64,000 bases of DNA, taken from positions 186,001 to 250,000 of IMG/VR virus record IMGVR_UViG_3300020178_000002; one strand, written 5' to 3'. Position numbers and translations under genes: made by a program. Positions within the stretch are counted from its first letter, which is position 1, and each line of letters opens with the position of its first letter. Positions 24,290-33,254 of the stretch are shown piece after piece. Source of the DNA: a virus. The notes under the pieces are model-generated. The model had not been told where the DNA came from. It saw only the letters and a list, made by a program, of their open reading frames with translations, and searched no databases.

Positions 24290-24815
24290 AATCTACAGCC
24301 TCCACAGATAAGCAATTTGCACTTGTTATGATTTCCACACTTCTCATCTTTATGAGTAGCGTATACATTCTTAGGTTTTCTTTTTTAAAGAGAGAGACAA
24401 CTTCAGCTTCAAAGCCCATAAACTCTCCCTCTACAATCTTAACCCTATCCCCAACATCAAACTTAGCACCTAACTCATCTGCTTTTTTTAACATATGGTT
24501 AAGGTCTTTACTCTCAATAACACCTACACTAATAAGACCTGTTCTACTATCTACCTGACTTACTATATTCGAGACTAGATAAGTTCTTTTCAAGTCATAG
24601 TAGTCAGAAGTACTATATCCAGACTTAATGAAGATATATCCTTCCATCATCCAAATGGAACGACTCCCATGTTTAACTATAGGGATAAATATATCTGATT
24701 CTTTAAAAGGAGAGTTCTCAAGCAACAGATCTTTTAAAAGACCATTTGTTGCTGCTTCCTCTCCTTTTGAGGTTATCTCTAGAATAACCCAAGAGGAAAC
24801 TTCCTTCTTTGGCAT
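24279..24815 (-). CDS. NusG/RfaH-like transcription elongation factor
   Basis: Residues 1-105 fit an NGN domain: a first strand SSWVILEITSKGEEAATNGL, a long insertion, then SIWMMEGYIFIKSGYSTSDY, the usual hydrophobic GYIFI strand. Residues about 120-170 hold a KOW motif, FDVGDRVKIVEGEFMGFEAE followed by VVSLF. The length (178) matches NusG. Host NusG binds RNA polymerase to raise processivity or antitermination; a phage copy would probably modify host RNA polymerase on phage operons. It is translationally linked to the two-HTH regulator. Confidence 0.85.
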   Translation of the reverse strand: MPKKEVSSWVILEITSKGEEAATNGLLKDLLLENSPFKESDIFIPIVKHGSRSIWMMEGYIFIKSGYSTSDYYDLKRTYLVSNIVSQVDSRTGLISVGVIESKDLNHMLKKADELGAKFDVGDRVKIVEGEFMGFEAEVVSLFKKENLRMYTLLIKMRSVEIITSANCLSVEAVDYGC

Positions 24816-24849
24816 AGACGATACTCGCTAGTTTGTAAGTTTTATTTTT

Positions 24850-26046
24850 TTATTTCTCTAACTTACTTTTTACCAACGAAGCGAACATTGACAAGGACAT
24901 TGATTGATTTTCTTTAACATTTCCCTCTTTTGGTGTCTCTACGGGCAAATCTTTTTTCACAAATACGCTCTCTTGCCTTTGTGGTATTTGACCCCCATAC
25001 ATACTCCATTTCAAGAAATCCACTTTAAACATTGCACCCGTTGGTCTTAAAGGGGCAGTCGCTAATGCGTCAGCTAACACTAATAAATTAGTCTGATGCA
25101 TATCCCATGCTTTCTCTAAAATGTCTTTTTTCCAAAAAGGTGGTGGGTTGCCAGCATTTAAGCCAATAGTAATTGCCCATGATGTTGCAGTAAGCAATCT
25201 GTCATACAAAACACCCACAGGAGAACTGCCCAAGAGATCATCAATAATGCCTAAAGCATTAGGAGTGTCTTCAATAAGAAGCTGGGAGATTTGGTCATTC
25301 CTATCAACATGAAGATATGCCCTTACTCCATCAAGACCTACATTACCATCATTTGAACTAGCTACACCCTCAATTGCTTTTAGGGCATCTCTAATATGCC
25401 CCTCTGTGAAGTCTGCAATTAATAAAAGAGCCTCTCTTTCATATGTAAAGCTTTCTTCCTCACAAACCTTAGCAAGTCGGTCTGCAATCTCATCGGACTT
25501 AACATGTTTGATTATAAAAGCAGGGGCACACCTTGAGAGAACAGTCTGTCTCATTTTCTCTGGTTCAGTAGTAGCAAAGATACAAACAAGCTTTTTGTTA
25601 AAGCTACCTTTGTCATTCTCTTCCATCGGTTTCAAAAGAGCATCTAGGGCATCTTTTGAAAGCTGATGAGCTTCGTCAAAAAGATATAGCTTCTTAGATC
25701 CTGAAAATGATGTATATGCGAGATCTTCCAATAGCTTTTTCACATCTGCTTTACCACTATTTGTGGCAGCATCTACTTCAATAAAGCTATCATGTGAGCC
25801 ATCTAACATAGATTTACATGAAACACATTCATCACAAGGTTCACCATCCACAGTAGAAGAACATAACAATGCTCTTGCCATAATCCTACCTAAGGTTGTT
25901 TTACCAGAACCATAAGGTCCTGCAAAAAGGTAAGACTGTCTCCACCCTGCATCTGACTTAATAAACCCTTTAAGGGTCTTAATTGTTTCTTTCTGACCTA
26001 GAACATCACTGTACTTGTAAGGTCTGTACTTTGTATCTAAAGACAT
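24850..26046 (-). CDS. dnaX: DNA polymerase III gamma/tau-like clamp loader subunit
   Basis: AAA+ ATPase of the DnaX type. Seen: RPYKYSDVLGQ box, Walker A GPYGSGKT (43-50), a four-Cys zinc site (C62, C71, C74, C77), sensor region DAATNSGKADV, Walker B DEAH (124-127), sensor 1 FATTEPEKM and the SRC arginine-finger motif (LSRCAP), then the sensor 2 lid (EGHIRDALKAIEG). At 398 residues it lacks the tau extension. With the delta-like and delta'-like proteins at 53179-54677 it could make a bacterial-style clamp loader. The leader has CTTACCTTTA, resembling sites near thyX and recA. Confidence 0.93.
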   Translation of the reverse strand: MSLDTKYRPYKYSDVLGQKETIKTLKGFIKSDAGWRQSYLFAGPYGSGKTTLGRIMARALLCSSTVDGEPCDECVSCKSMLDGSHDSFIEVDAATNSGKADVKKLLEDLAYTSFSGSKKLYLFDEAHQLSKDALDALLKPMEENDKGSFNKKLVCIFATTEPEKMRQTVLSRCAPAFIIKHVKSDEIADRLAKVCEEESFTYEREALLLIADFTEGHIRDALKAIEGVASSNDGNVGLDGVRAYLHVDRNDQISQLLIEDTPNALGIIDDLLGSSPVGVLYDRLLTATSWAITIGLNAGNPPPFWKKDILEKAWDMHQTNLLVLADALATAPLRPTGAMFKVDFLKWSMYGGQIPQRQESVFVKKDLPVETPKEGNVKENQSMSLSMFASLVKSKLEK

Positions 26047-26109
26047 TCAATTCTCCAATCCTATATTTATATACTTACCTTTATAGGATTAGAGCGACAG
26101 ATCGAATAT

Positions 26110-26463
26110 CTATTTCTTCTTCTTTTTCCTGTCTGGGTTTCTTTTTTCATAGTCAGCCCTTGCTTTCCTCAATCTACACCTATCAGAACAATACTTCTTC
26201 CTTGAAGATGCAATTTTCTCGGAACAGCCATAGTGGTTGCAAATGTCCTTAGCTTCTGGTTTAACAGGTTCTGAAATGTCAACTAGCTTTCCTATTCTTC
26301 CAGGACATGATCCAAGCCAGCAATGGGTTTTATCCATTTTAAAACCATAAGAGGATAGTTGGTTTCTACAAGCCCACCTCTCAAAGCCTTGCTTGTCCTG
26401 AAACCACAATACATTGCATTTAGGTTTCCTGATTACTGTAGGGACTTCTTCTTCATCAATCAT
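26110..26463 (-). CDS. Zinc-finger protein with CxxxC/CSDRCR ribbon
   Basis: The C-terminal half contains CNHYGCSEKIASSRKKYCSD then RCRLRKARADYEKRNP, a four-Cys pattern resembling the small CGNR/zinc ribbons that precede a basic helix in DNA-binding proteins. The N-terminal half (CNVLWFQDKQGFERWACRNQ) has aromatic and Cys residues, possibly a second metal site (CWLGSC). The tail is poly-Lys. It lies between the clamp loader gene and divergent thyX. DNA binding is inferred. Confidence 0.6.
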   Translation of the reverse strand: MIDEEEVPTVIRKPKCNVLWFQDKQGFERWACRNQLSSYGFKMDKTHCWLGSCPGRIGKLVDISEPVKPEAKDICNHYGCSEKIASSRKKYCSDRCRLRKARADYEKRNPDRKKKKK

Positions 26464-26506
26464 TTTTTCAAGCCTTAAACTTTTTTCTGCTTTTCATTAG
26501 CCACTA

Positions 26507-26528
26507 GGTAATATTACCACATTGGTGG
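26507..26528. promoter_or_regulatory. Palindromes upstream of thyX
   Basis: GGTAATATTACC is a perfect 12-base palindrome; it overlaps CCACATTGGTGG, an inverted repeat with 4-base arms. Both lie 20-41 bases before the thyX ATG, where a repressor would block transcription. Operator function is inferred. Confidence 0.4.
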
Positions 26529-26547
26529 TTATTCAAAGGATTAAACT

Positions 26548-27300
26548 ATGTCAACAGATTTTCAAAACAACAGAGTCAACATTTATAATGATAACATCGG
26601 GGGTGTCTCTCTTATCCAAAGTATGGGAGATGATCTTACCATCGTAAACGCTGCAAGGGCTTCTTTAGATAAAGTAAGTACAGAATGGTCAGACAGAGAA
26701 GAAAGATTATCCAGCTTCCTCATCAGAGAAGGCCATACCTCTACCACAGAACACAATGTTTTAACATTCTGGATTAAAGTTCCTATGTTTGTTGCTCGTC
26801 AACAAATGAGACACAGAACATTCTCTTACAATGAAATATCTCGCAGATACACTTCAGATAAGATCGAGTTTTATTACCCACAAGAAATGAGAATGCAGGA
26901 CACTAAGAACAGACAAGCGAGTCTCGATGAGACTTTCAACCCTGTGATTGAGTTCGATCCTTACGACCACCCACAGTTCTTAAAGCTGGACAGTGTATCT
27001 GCTATCAAGAACCATGTAAAAGAGTCTGTGAAGCTCTATGACAAGATGATTGATAAAGGGATTGCTAGAGAGCAGGCTAGAATGATCTTGCCACAAAACC
27101 TATATACAACCTATTGGGCTACAGGTTCATTGCACAACTGGGTGAATAGCTTTGTTGCTAAAAGAGACCACCCAGATGCTCAATGGGAGATTAAACTACT
27201 AGCTAGAGAAATCAGTAGACAGATTCAAGCTCTCTGGCCTAAGGCACATGAGAACTTTGTTAAGCATGGAAAGATTCCAGACCTTAACTCCCCTATTTAG
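26548..27300 (+). CDS. thyX: Flavin-dependent thymidylate synthase ThyX
   Basis: Makes dTMP from dUMP using FAD, methylene-tetrahydrofolate and NADPH. The signature RHRTFSYNEISRRY (88-101) is the ThyX motif (RHRxxSxNExSxRY). It is preceded by TTEHNVLTFWIKVPMFVARQ, the usual substrate-side helix, and followed by AREQARMILPQNLYTTYWAT, which includes the conserved Arg and hydrophobic segment of the dUMP site. Length 250 is normal for the family. SD AAAGGA precedes the ATG. The 3' end overlaps the convergent gene by 8 bases. It complements the window's ribonucleotide reductase, dNK and MazG genes in dNTP supply. Confidence 0.96.
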   Translation: MSTDFQNNRVNIYNDNIGGVSLIQSMGDDLTIVNAARASLDKVSTEWSDREERLSSFLIREGHTSTTEHNVLTFWIKVPMFVARQQMRHRTFSYNEISRRYTSDKIEFYYPQEMRMQDTKNRQASLDETFNPVIEFDPYDHPQFLKLDSVSAIKNHVKESVKLYDKMIDKGIAREQARMILPQNLYTTYWATGSLHNWVNSFVAKRDHPDAQWEIKLLAREISRQIQALWPKAHENFVKHGKIPDLNSPI

Positions 27301-27961
27301 AGTAAATAAACTCACCATCCTCCATTGCATTAGGAAGAGTGTCTACAAGAATTTCAATCACTTTTTGTTTAAATCCTGTACTCATTCTTGATGGAAGGTC
27401 TGGGTCTTTTCTTTTTCTCAGGTTAAATGTCCAAACCCTAAGAAGCTCTTCAGCGTACCACTTTTTCTGGTCTAAAGAAGTAATAGGTTTTCTTCTTAAT
27501 ATTCTATCAAGGCTTTCAAGACCTCCCTTGTCAAGAATCAATTGAGCAACTTCTTGAGGGGTCTTCTTAACTACAGGTACTTTAGGAGCTTTTCGTATCC
27601 TACCCTTAGTTATCTTAACTTTGCCTGATTTCTTGAAATACGTTAAAGTTGCCTTGAAAGTTGGCTTGAAGACGGTTTTGCTGAAAACAAAAACAACCTT
27701 TACCTGAGTTGGCTTGTTAAGTGCTTCTAAGATATCATAATGACTGACATTCAACATATTTGCGTATGTGTGGAGAAGCGTTCCCTCTATATCTTCAACA
27801 ACATCTAAATAAACTGTGTCTACGACACCTGGCTGATCAACAATCCATTGTGCAATGTCCTCGAGAGTAGCTTTCTCCATAGGAAGCTGAAACCCTGATT
27901 TCTTCTCAAGGCTAGATGTTCTGGTTTCTAATTCTGCTATTTTTTCTTGTATTGTTTTCAT
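27293..27961 (-). CDS. Hypothetical protein with N-terminal LExRTSSLEKK tag
   Basis: Begins MKTIQEKIAELETRTSSLEK, the N-terminal helical tag shared with unrelated proteins in this window. The body is helical and basic with two domains of about 90 residues joined by a Lys/Pro/Val-rich linker (RKAPKVPVVKK). VFVFSKTVFKPTFKATLTYF suggests a beta-rich part in the first domain. No recognised family. If the tag is a virion signal, this would be an internal virion protein; that is inference. Confidence 0.65.
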   Translation of the reverse strand: MKTIQEKIAELETRTSSLEKKSGFQLPMEKATLEDIAQWIVDQPGVVDTVYLDVVEDIEGTLLHTYANMLNVSHYDILEALNKPTQVKVVFVFSKTVFKPTFKATLTYFKKSGKVKITKGRIRKAPKVPVVKKTPQEVAQLILDKGGLESLDRILRRKPITSLDQKKWYAEELLRVWTFNLRKRKDPDLPSRMSTGFKQKVIEILVDTLPNAMEDGEFIYSK

Positions 27962-27985
27962 ATCTATATCTCCTTAGTTTTATAA

Positions 27986-28153
27986 CTATAGAAAACTTAT
28001 TATCATGGTCGCTATCCCAAAGAGGGTATAGAAAGCCACTTCTGAGTTTGTTTCTTCTTCTGTCAGGTTTTCAGAACCATAGTTAGTGAGCCTATAGGCA
28101 TAGTAGTAGCAGGCAAAACTAACAAGTGCTGAGAATAAGCTGGCATTGTCCAT
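27986..28153 (-). CDS. Small membrane protein, 55 aa
   Basis: Reading MDNASLFSALVSFACYYYAY, then a polar loop NYGSENLTEEETNSE, then a hydrophobic end VAFYTLFGIATMIISFL. Two transmembrane helices with a short acidic loop are likely. The SD is weak (TGGA, six bases before the ATG). It fills what would otherwise be an empty gap, directly upstream (in transcription) of the 27961 gene and downstream of a strong terminator. No family recognised. Confidence 0.5.
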   Translation of the reverse strand: MDNASLFSALVSFACYYYAYRLTNYGSENLTEEETNSEVAFYTLFGIATMIISFL

Positions 28154-28183
28154 GTATTATCCATTTCTAAGTGTCTAAAAACG

Positions 28184-28224
28184 AAAAAAGCCACATACTC
28201 GTAATGTGAATATGTGGCTTTTTT
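28184..28224 (-). terminator. Rho-independent terminator of the 28252-29667 gene
   Basis: A perfect 14-base-pair stem (AAAAAAGCCACATA with TATGTGGCTTTTTT) around a 13-base loop. Runs of A and T at both ends let it act on both strands, but only the leftward gene at 28252 ends just before it. Confidence 0.85.
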
Positions 28225-28251
28225 AAAAGAACCAAAGAACCAATTTAGATT

Positions 28252-29667
28252 TTATGCTTGAGTGGTTAGTCGGAATAGACCCTCAGCGGTGTCTTGGACA
28301 TCTCCAGAGTTTCTATATACAAAGCTATAAAATAGACCTAGACGATTGAGTTTAGCTCCAGAATTCTGTCTAAGGAATCTATCTAAGTTACCCTTAGTTA
28401 AGTGGAGTTGGTCTTTGAAAAGTTTTCGAGGAATCAATACAGCAGCAACGACCTCTCCATTTTTCATAGCAAGTTTGATTTTTGCTTTAGTAAATGTTTC
28501 CCCTACAACACTCCCATCCTTTTGTAGCTTAACTTTGTTAAGACGTTCAACTTGAGCTACTTTGAGAAGCCTCTCTGTAGACTTCTTTACATTTAAGGCT
28601 TTCTTTGCTTCATCATGAACGAAATTGATAATTTGCGTAAGCATGCGAGCAAAAAGTTTTGGATCAGACTCCATCTCAGACTCATCGTACTTTTTATACA
28701 GAGCCTTATAAACTTCTTCCAAAGCAATGCTTTGATTATCCTCAATAGTGTAAATAAAGTTGTTTCTAGGACTTAGCTCTACATAAATATTAAGGTATGC
28801 AGAACGAATAGTACTCGTACTAAAAGTTTCTGAGCCATCTGTGTATGTTTCAGGAATATCATAATCAATGTCAATGCCATTAATTTTTAATGAGGCATAG
28901 ATGGATTCCAATACTGAATCTAACTTATCATTCATCTCTTTTTTGGCCAATTCATGTTTAACATTCTTGTATGCTTTAATTGCATCTCTAATTTTAGATC
29001 TAAAATCACGATTTGAAATTAAACCCTCTTCCATATATCGTAAAGAGCCACTTGTGAAAGTCACATCAAAAGATTCACCTACAACATAGAATGTGATTGA
29101 TCCCTCTTGACCTTCCACAGAGAAGTCAATCTCATATTTTACGCTGAAATTAAGACCCCAATCAGTTTTAATAGCGTGAGTCTCTGAGTCATCAGAAACT
29201 TCAACATCTACACTGACAACCTCAGCCATATTTCTGACCCATTTAATATGGTTATCTTCCAATAACTTAAGAAGATCGTCTTTTGCTTTGTTAAGTTTAT
29301 CAGCTTTACCATCTTCTATTTCTTTAGCTGTGTTCTTGATTCCAGAAACAGCCTCTGCCACAGAGTTATATTCAAGATTCTTCCCCCAAGAGTTGAAAGA
29401 CCCCTTCAAAATAGTATCTTTCTTATCTTCAAGTTCAAAAGTTACTTCGATAGTCTCTGGGTCAATAGATTCAACTGCAACTTCAATCCTATAATCCAGA
29501 GGATTGTCTCCATCTCTATGATGGAGTTTTAGCTCTACAGCCCAATCATCATCTGCAATGCCCTCTTCAAGAGAAACAGCGAGTGAGTTATAGATGTTGA
29601 GACTTCGATCTTCTTCGATCTTGTTGCCAATGGCCTTTAGTGCTTCATAAGCTTCATTTTTAGTCAT
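28252..29667 (-). CDS. Hypothetical protein, 471 aa, repeated beta domains
   Basis: A large acidic soluble protein with repeated segments in which a helix (EAYEALKAIGNKIEED; DKLDSVLESIYASLKINGID) precedes beta strands, at least three times over (starting near residues 1, 125 and 245), suggesting an internal repeat of about 120 residues. Near 375 there is ERLLKVAQVERLN, vaguely like the LExRxAxLE tag, followed by a compact C-terminal domain (AKIKLAMKNGEVVAAVLIPR). No family is recognised. It has its own terminator and is divergent from the SbcD-like gene. Confidence 0.65.
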   Translation of the reverse strand: MTKNEAYEALKAIGNKIEEDRSLNIYNSLAVSLEEGIADDDWAVELKLHHRDGDNPLDYRIEVAVESIDPETIEVTFELEDKKDTILKGSFNSWGKNLEYNSVAEAVSGIKNTAKEIEDGKADKLNKAKDDLLKLLEDNHIKWVRNMAEVVSVDVEVSDDSETHAIKTDWGLNFSVKYEIDFSVEGQEGSITFYVVGESFDVTFTSGSLRYMEEGLISNRDFRSKIRDAIKAYKNVKHELAKKEMNDKLDSVLESIYASLKINGIDIDYDIPETYTDGSETFSTSTIRSAYLNIYVELSPRNNFIYTIEDNQSIALEEVYKALYKKYDESEMESDPKLFARMLTQIINFVHDEAKKALNVKKSTERLLKVAQVERLNKVKLQKDGSVVGETFTKAKIKLAMKNGEVVAAVLIPRKLFKDQLHLTKGNLDRFLRQNSGAKLNRLGLFYSFVYRNSGDVQDTAEGLFRLTTQA

Positions 29668-29789
29668 GATATTTCATCTCTTTCTTTGATTAAGTGTTTA
29701 CCTTATTATCAATAACGTGCGAGGGGGCATGTAATTTTTTAGCTGGGCTAAAGTATTATTTTATAAAGAAACTAAAAAAGGATTTGAAC

Positions 29790-30761
29790 ATGATAAAGCT
29801 AATCTGGAGAACAGATGTACACATGGCAGATAAGACACCAAGAAGAAGGACAGGTTCTTGGACTGATGATGTCTGCAATAAACTTAAATGGATTGGGAAT
29901 CTCTCAAATGAGATAAAGGCAGACTTTGTTCTGGATGGGGGTGACTTCTTTGACGTTAAGTCTCCAACCAAGAACTCACATAGTCTTGTTAAGAACACCT
30001 TTGATGCACATGAGAATTACAACTGTCCTATATACTGCTTAGTAGGAAACCATGATGTTAAATATGGTAAATACGAATACTTGCCAGAACAGCCCTTAGG
30101 GGTTCTTTTCTCATCAGGTCTGTTCAAAGAGTTAGGTGATGAAAAAGAACTCGTTATAGAGCAATCTGGAGTTAAACTGAGGGTAGTAGGTATTCCTTAT
30201 CATGGAACAGTCTATGACTTTGACCGACTCTCTAACATTAAGAAGAAAGATGAAGACATTCTCTTAGTTGCTTGCCACCTCTTAGCTAGGAAAGGCAAGA
30301 CAGGTTCTATGTTTGAATCTGAAGATATAGTAGGCTATGACTTCTTAAATACCATTCCAGATGTAGATGGTTGGTTCTTTGGGCATTGGCATAAGGATCA
30401 AGGGATCACACAACTCCCTAATGGTTCAACAGTTGTTAATGTCGGTTCTTTAACAAGAGGTTCTTTGCACCTAGATGATATGGATAGAGAGCCTTGTGTT
30501 GTAGAAGTTCAAGTCCAGAAAAATAAAGTAGACTTCATTCGACACAATCTCCCTGTGAAACCTGCTTCTGTTGCTTTCAAAGTAGAAGAAGCAATCAGAG
30601 AAAAGGGAGAGGAACAAAGAATGAGTGAGATTGTAGATAAAATGAAAAAGGTCGCTACTTCTGGTTGGTCTGAGTTGACCCTTAAAGAAAGAGTTATGGA
30701 AGTAGATGCATCAAATGAGGCTAGAGAGTTAGCCATTAATTATTTAGAAAAGGTAGAATAA
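29790..30761 (+). CDS. sbcD: SbcD/Mre11-like metallophosphoesterase nuclease
   Basis: I chose the ATG at 29790 (AAGGAT upstream), giving 323 residues; a longer frame reaches 29694 but adds a non-homologous stretch. Metallophosphoesterase motifs are in order: RTDVHMAD (D-x-H), LDGGDFFD (GDxxD), VGNHDVKYG (GNHD), VACHLLARKG (His) and WFFGHWHKDQG (GHxH). Such enzymes act as Mn-dependent exo/endonucleases in double-strand break processing with Rad50/SbcC (phage T4 gp47 with gp46). The partner gene is expected alongside but here is 9.5 kb away and half-length. It is followed directly by a small gene starting at the next base. Confidence 0.92.
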   Translation: MIKLIWRTDVHMADKTPRRRTGSWTDDVCNKLKWIGNLSNEIKADFVLDGGDFFDVKSPTKNSHSLVKNTFDAHENYNCPIYCLVGNHDVKYGKYEYLPEQPLGVLFSSGLFKELGDEKELVIEQSGVKLRVVGIPYHGTVYDFDRLSNIKKKDEDILLVACHLLARKGKTGSMFESEDIVGYDFLNTIPDVDGWFFGHWHKDQGITQLPNGSTVVNVGSLTRGSLHLDDMDREPCVVEVQVQKNKVDFIRHNLPVKPASVAFKVEEAIREKGEEQRMSEIVDKMKKVATSGWSELTLKERVMEVDASNEARELAINYLEKVE

Positions 30762-31277
30762 ATGAGTTTTAATATCCCTAATGAAAACAAAGATCTCGTA
30801 CTCAAGAAGCTCTCTGAGTATATGAGTGAATACACAAACCTAAGTCAAATGTTTAGCTTCTCTGGAACAAAAGAAGACAGAAGCAATTTGAATGAGTATG
30901 CAGCAACTATTTTAGACCAACTCTTTAATGCTTCTTTTGAGGGGGCAGAGAATGATTGGAACTGGCAGGCTTTCCAAGAGGTGAAAAGTAATTGGCAAGG
31001 CCAGAACCATACAAATACGAAAGAAGAGATTATAGAGTATGTTGTATACAATGTTGGGAACTATGATTCTTCAATGCACACAGGAGAAAAGTGGGAATAC
31101 TTAAGAGAAGAAGACAACTGTCTAATCTTCGAGCCTATGAGAGATCACTTCTCTCTTTCAATGAAAGAGGCTCTTGAGTTAAAAGAGCAATTTAGCAACA
31201 TTAAAGATATAGAGTTAAAGACTGTTGGCTTAAACAGCCAAGTGAGGCTCTATATTAGCTTGTATGTCCTTAACTAA
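30762..31277 (+). CDS. Hypothetical protein, 171 aa
   Basis: Starts at the base after the sbcD stop, so the two are probably translated together. The protein is acidic and mostly helical, rich in Trp, Asn and Glu (GAENDWNWQAFQEVKSNWQG), and ends with a hydrophobic segment SQVRLYISLYVLN. The 3' end overlaps the convergent membrane gene by 48 bases. A role with the nuclease is possible from coupling alone. Confidence 0.6.
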   Translation: MSFNIPNENKDLVLKKLSEYMSEYTNLSQMFSFSGTKEDRSNLNEYAATILDQLFNASFEGAENDWNWQAFQEVKSNWQGQNHTNTKEEIIEYVVYNVGNYDSSMHTGEKWEYLREEDNCLIFEPMRDHFSLSMKEALELKEQFSNIKDIELKTVGLNSQVRLYISLYVLN

Positions 31278-32756
31278 ACTAGGTCTGGACTTTATGATCT
31301 CAAGAATTTGAGGGTTCACTTTTTCCTCACCTTTTAGAATATTAAAGAAGACAGAACTAAATTCACCGCCCTTCAAAGAAGATTCTAATTTCTCTGTCAT
31401 CTTCATTGTCATATCTTTTTCGATGTATCTAAAGAGGAAAGAGCTTTCTTCATTAGAAGTCTTAAGACCCTTAACATACTCTACACCTTTACCCATCCAT
31501 TTAGGGAGAAGGTCTTGCCAGCTTTGGTCATCTAAGCCCTTTATGTTTGCAAGGCTTTTTTCAATAGCAGGTCTAACATTATCTTGAAAATCCTTATGGA
31601 CATCTACCATCTTCTTCTTCATCTCGTCATAGGTAAGACTATCATCATCCATAATGGCATCGAGCTTTTTGTTGTATTCTTTTTCTAGTTTTTCTGGTGT
31701 TGCAATACCTATAAAAATCTGCTCCGCAATTTCTTCGTACTCATTCTCTAAAGGCAAAACTATATCGACAACCTTCCAGATTGCTAGAACAATAACGTAA
31801 GCTACTGCATAGCTAATTGCAAAAGAGAGAGCAAAGCCAGTAAGCCCAACAAGTTTCAAGCCTAGTACTTTCACAGCATATTTCGTAATAAAACCATTTA
31901 AGGTACTAGCATGCCCTCCAAAGAACATTGATACTAAACCCAGCACAAGAGGAAGTGCCTGTCTAAGGATAAAATCTGTGAACAACTTAATCATAGGTCG
32001 CATGATTTCCAAGCCAAGCCTTCGAAACGACTGGTTAATGCTCTTGCCGATAGTTTGAAATAAAACTATCGTTGTAGTAACCAGCTTTTCACCAACACTT
32101 CTGCTTTTATCAGTGTTAAAAATTTTGAGGGTGTCAAATCCATCTTTAATACCCTCAATCAAAGGGTCTCCTACTACTGCAACCGAGTGAATCATTTGTA
32201 GAGGTAGCTTTTTTGCAACAGCCTCATACTTTTGTTGTGTCCATGTTCTTTGATAGCCTTCTGTTTTGAAAGACTTACGAATACCCTCTGAAACCTGAAT
32301 AATGTCAGCTTCATAAATCTCTCTTTCAAATCTAACAGGTTTGATCTTATTGTCCTCATAAAAGAGGATTTCCAACTCATGGAAGTCTTTATCTTCTTGG
32401 GCTTGTACAGTTTCTTTTGTTCTCTCCCCTGTCCTTATTTCCATGAGCCACTTTTGAAACATTATTGAAGCATAAGAGTACTTCTGTTGTAGACAATAGT
32501 TACTCTCCCTTCTCAGCTCTGAGATTTCGTGCCACCCATGAAGAACCCAATAACCAATCATTTTACCTTTTTCATAAGGGTGTGGTCCTCTCCAAACTTG
32601 ATTGATATCTTCAAACTCTTTCCAATCTTGGTCAGACATATCTTTGAGGACAGTAATATTTGAGTCTCTGAGATTAACCCTTTTCTTTAGAGGGTTAATC
32701 TCCTGAATCTGTTTTTTAACATCTTCATATAAACCACTTGTTTTCTCAGACTTCAT
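31230..32756 (-). CDS. Large membrane protein, 508 aa
   Basis: The first 190 residues are soluble and charged with several Trp (GYWVLHGWHEISELRR). Hydrophobic segments occur at about 250-330: MRPMIKLFTDFILRQALPLV, LGLVSMFFGGHAS, VLGLKLVGLTGFALSFAISY and AVAYVIVLAIWKVVDIVLPL, i.e. about three or four transmembrane helices. A long acidic helical C-terminus (340-508) follows. No family recognised. A virion-internal membrane-active protein ejected with DNA, or an inner-membrane modifier, are both possible. It has a candidate promoter at 32796. Confidence 0.7.
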   Translation of the reverse strand: MKSEKTSGLYEDVKKQIQEINPLKKRVNLRDSNITVLKDMSDQDWKEFEDINQVWRGPHPYEKGKMIGYWVLHGWHEISELRRESNYCLQQKYSYASIMFQKWLMEIRTGERTKETVQAQEDKDFHELEILFYEDNKIKPVRFEREIYEADIIQVSEGIRKSFKTEGYQRTWTQQKYEAVAKKLPLQMIHSVAVVGDPLIEGIKDGFDTLKIFNTDKSRSVGEKLVTTTIVLFQTIGKSINQSFRRLGLEIMRPMIKLFTDFILRQALPLVLGLVSMFFGGHASTLNGFITKYAVKVLGLKLVGLTGFALSFAISYAVAYVIVLAIWKVVDIVLPLENEYEEIAEQIFIGIATPEKLEKEYNKKLDAIMDDDSLTYDEMKKKMVDVHKDFQDNVRPAIEKSLANIKGLDDQSWQDLLPKWMGKGVEYVKGLKTSNEESSFLFRYIEKDMTMKMTEKLESSLKGGEFSSVFFNILKGEEKVNPQILEIIKSRPSLVKDIQANIEPHLAV

Positions 32757-32795
32757 ATCCAGACCGCCTTTTAGCTTGAGTTTACTTTTAAAGAT

Positions 32796-32813
32796 AGTAT
32801 AAAGAGACTATTA
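32796..32813 (-). promoter_or_regulatory. Candidate promoter of the 508-residue membrane protein
   Basis: Minus-strand TAATAGTCTCTTTATACT, 40-57 bases before the 32756 start. It shares the TAGTCT-N-TTTATA core with the 43207 and 47089 sites. Prediction by motif recurrence. Confidence 0.35.
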
Positions 32814-32828
32814 GTATAAGGAGAAGCA

Positions 32829-33254
32829 ATGGACTTTGATAATGTTCTGACATCAAATGCGATGTTTATAAAAGAGTACTTGGCTCATAAGGAAATACCG
32901 ATTGAAGAAGCAGAGCCTATGGTGACTTACTTTAGGATTTATGAGAAAGAAGGCAAACTTCTTGCACATCATAGTATTCCTCCATTAGAGCTTGGCGATG
33001 AAGATCCAGAGATGTGGTCTACTTTAATCAACCATAAGCTACACAATCAAGATCTACCCAACTTTATGTTCTTCGGTATCTGTGAGATTGAAGAAGAAGA
33101 CTTACTGTTTGTAGTCTGCTATTTTGGAGGCGAGGGTAAAATTGAAAGCCGATTATTTGACTTAGAGCTTAAGGACATGTCTGAGTTTGATGTTAAAGAT
33201 GCTTTCCCTAACTTTGACATCATTGACTTTAGTAAAGCCGATATCGCCCACTGA
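32829..33254 (+). CDS. Hypothetical acidic protein, 141 aa
   Basis: A single plus-strand gene with AAGGAGAAGC upstream of the ATG. It is strongly acidic (IEEAEPMVTYFRIYEKEGK; ELGDEDPEMWSTLINHKL; EEEDLLFVVCYFGGEGKIE) and appears as a beta-rich domain. It overlaps the convergent gene at 33229 by 26 bases. The acidity recalls DNA-mimic inhibitors, but nothing specific supports that. Confidence 0.55.
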   Translation: MDFDNVLTSNAMFIKEYLAHKEIPIEEAEPMVTYFRIYEKEGKLLAHHSIPPLELGDEDPEMWSTLINHKLHNQDLPNFMFFGICEIEEEDLLFVVCYFGGEGKIESRLFDLELKDMSEFDVKDAFPNFDIIDFSKADIAH

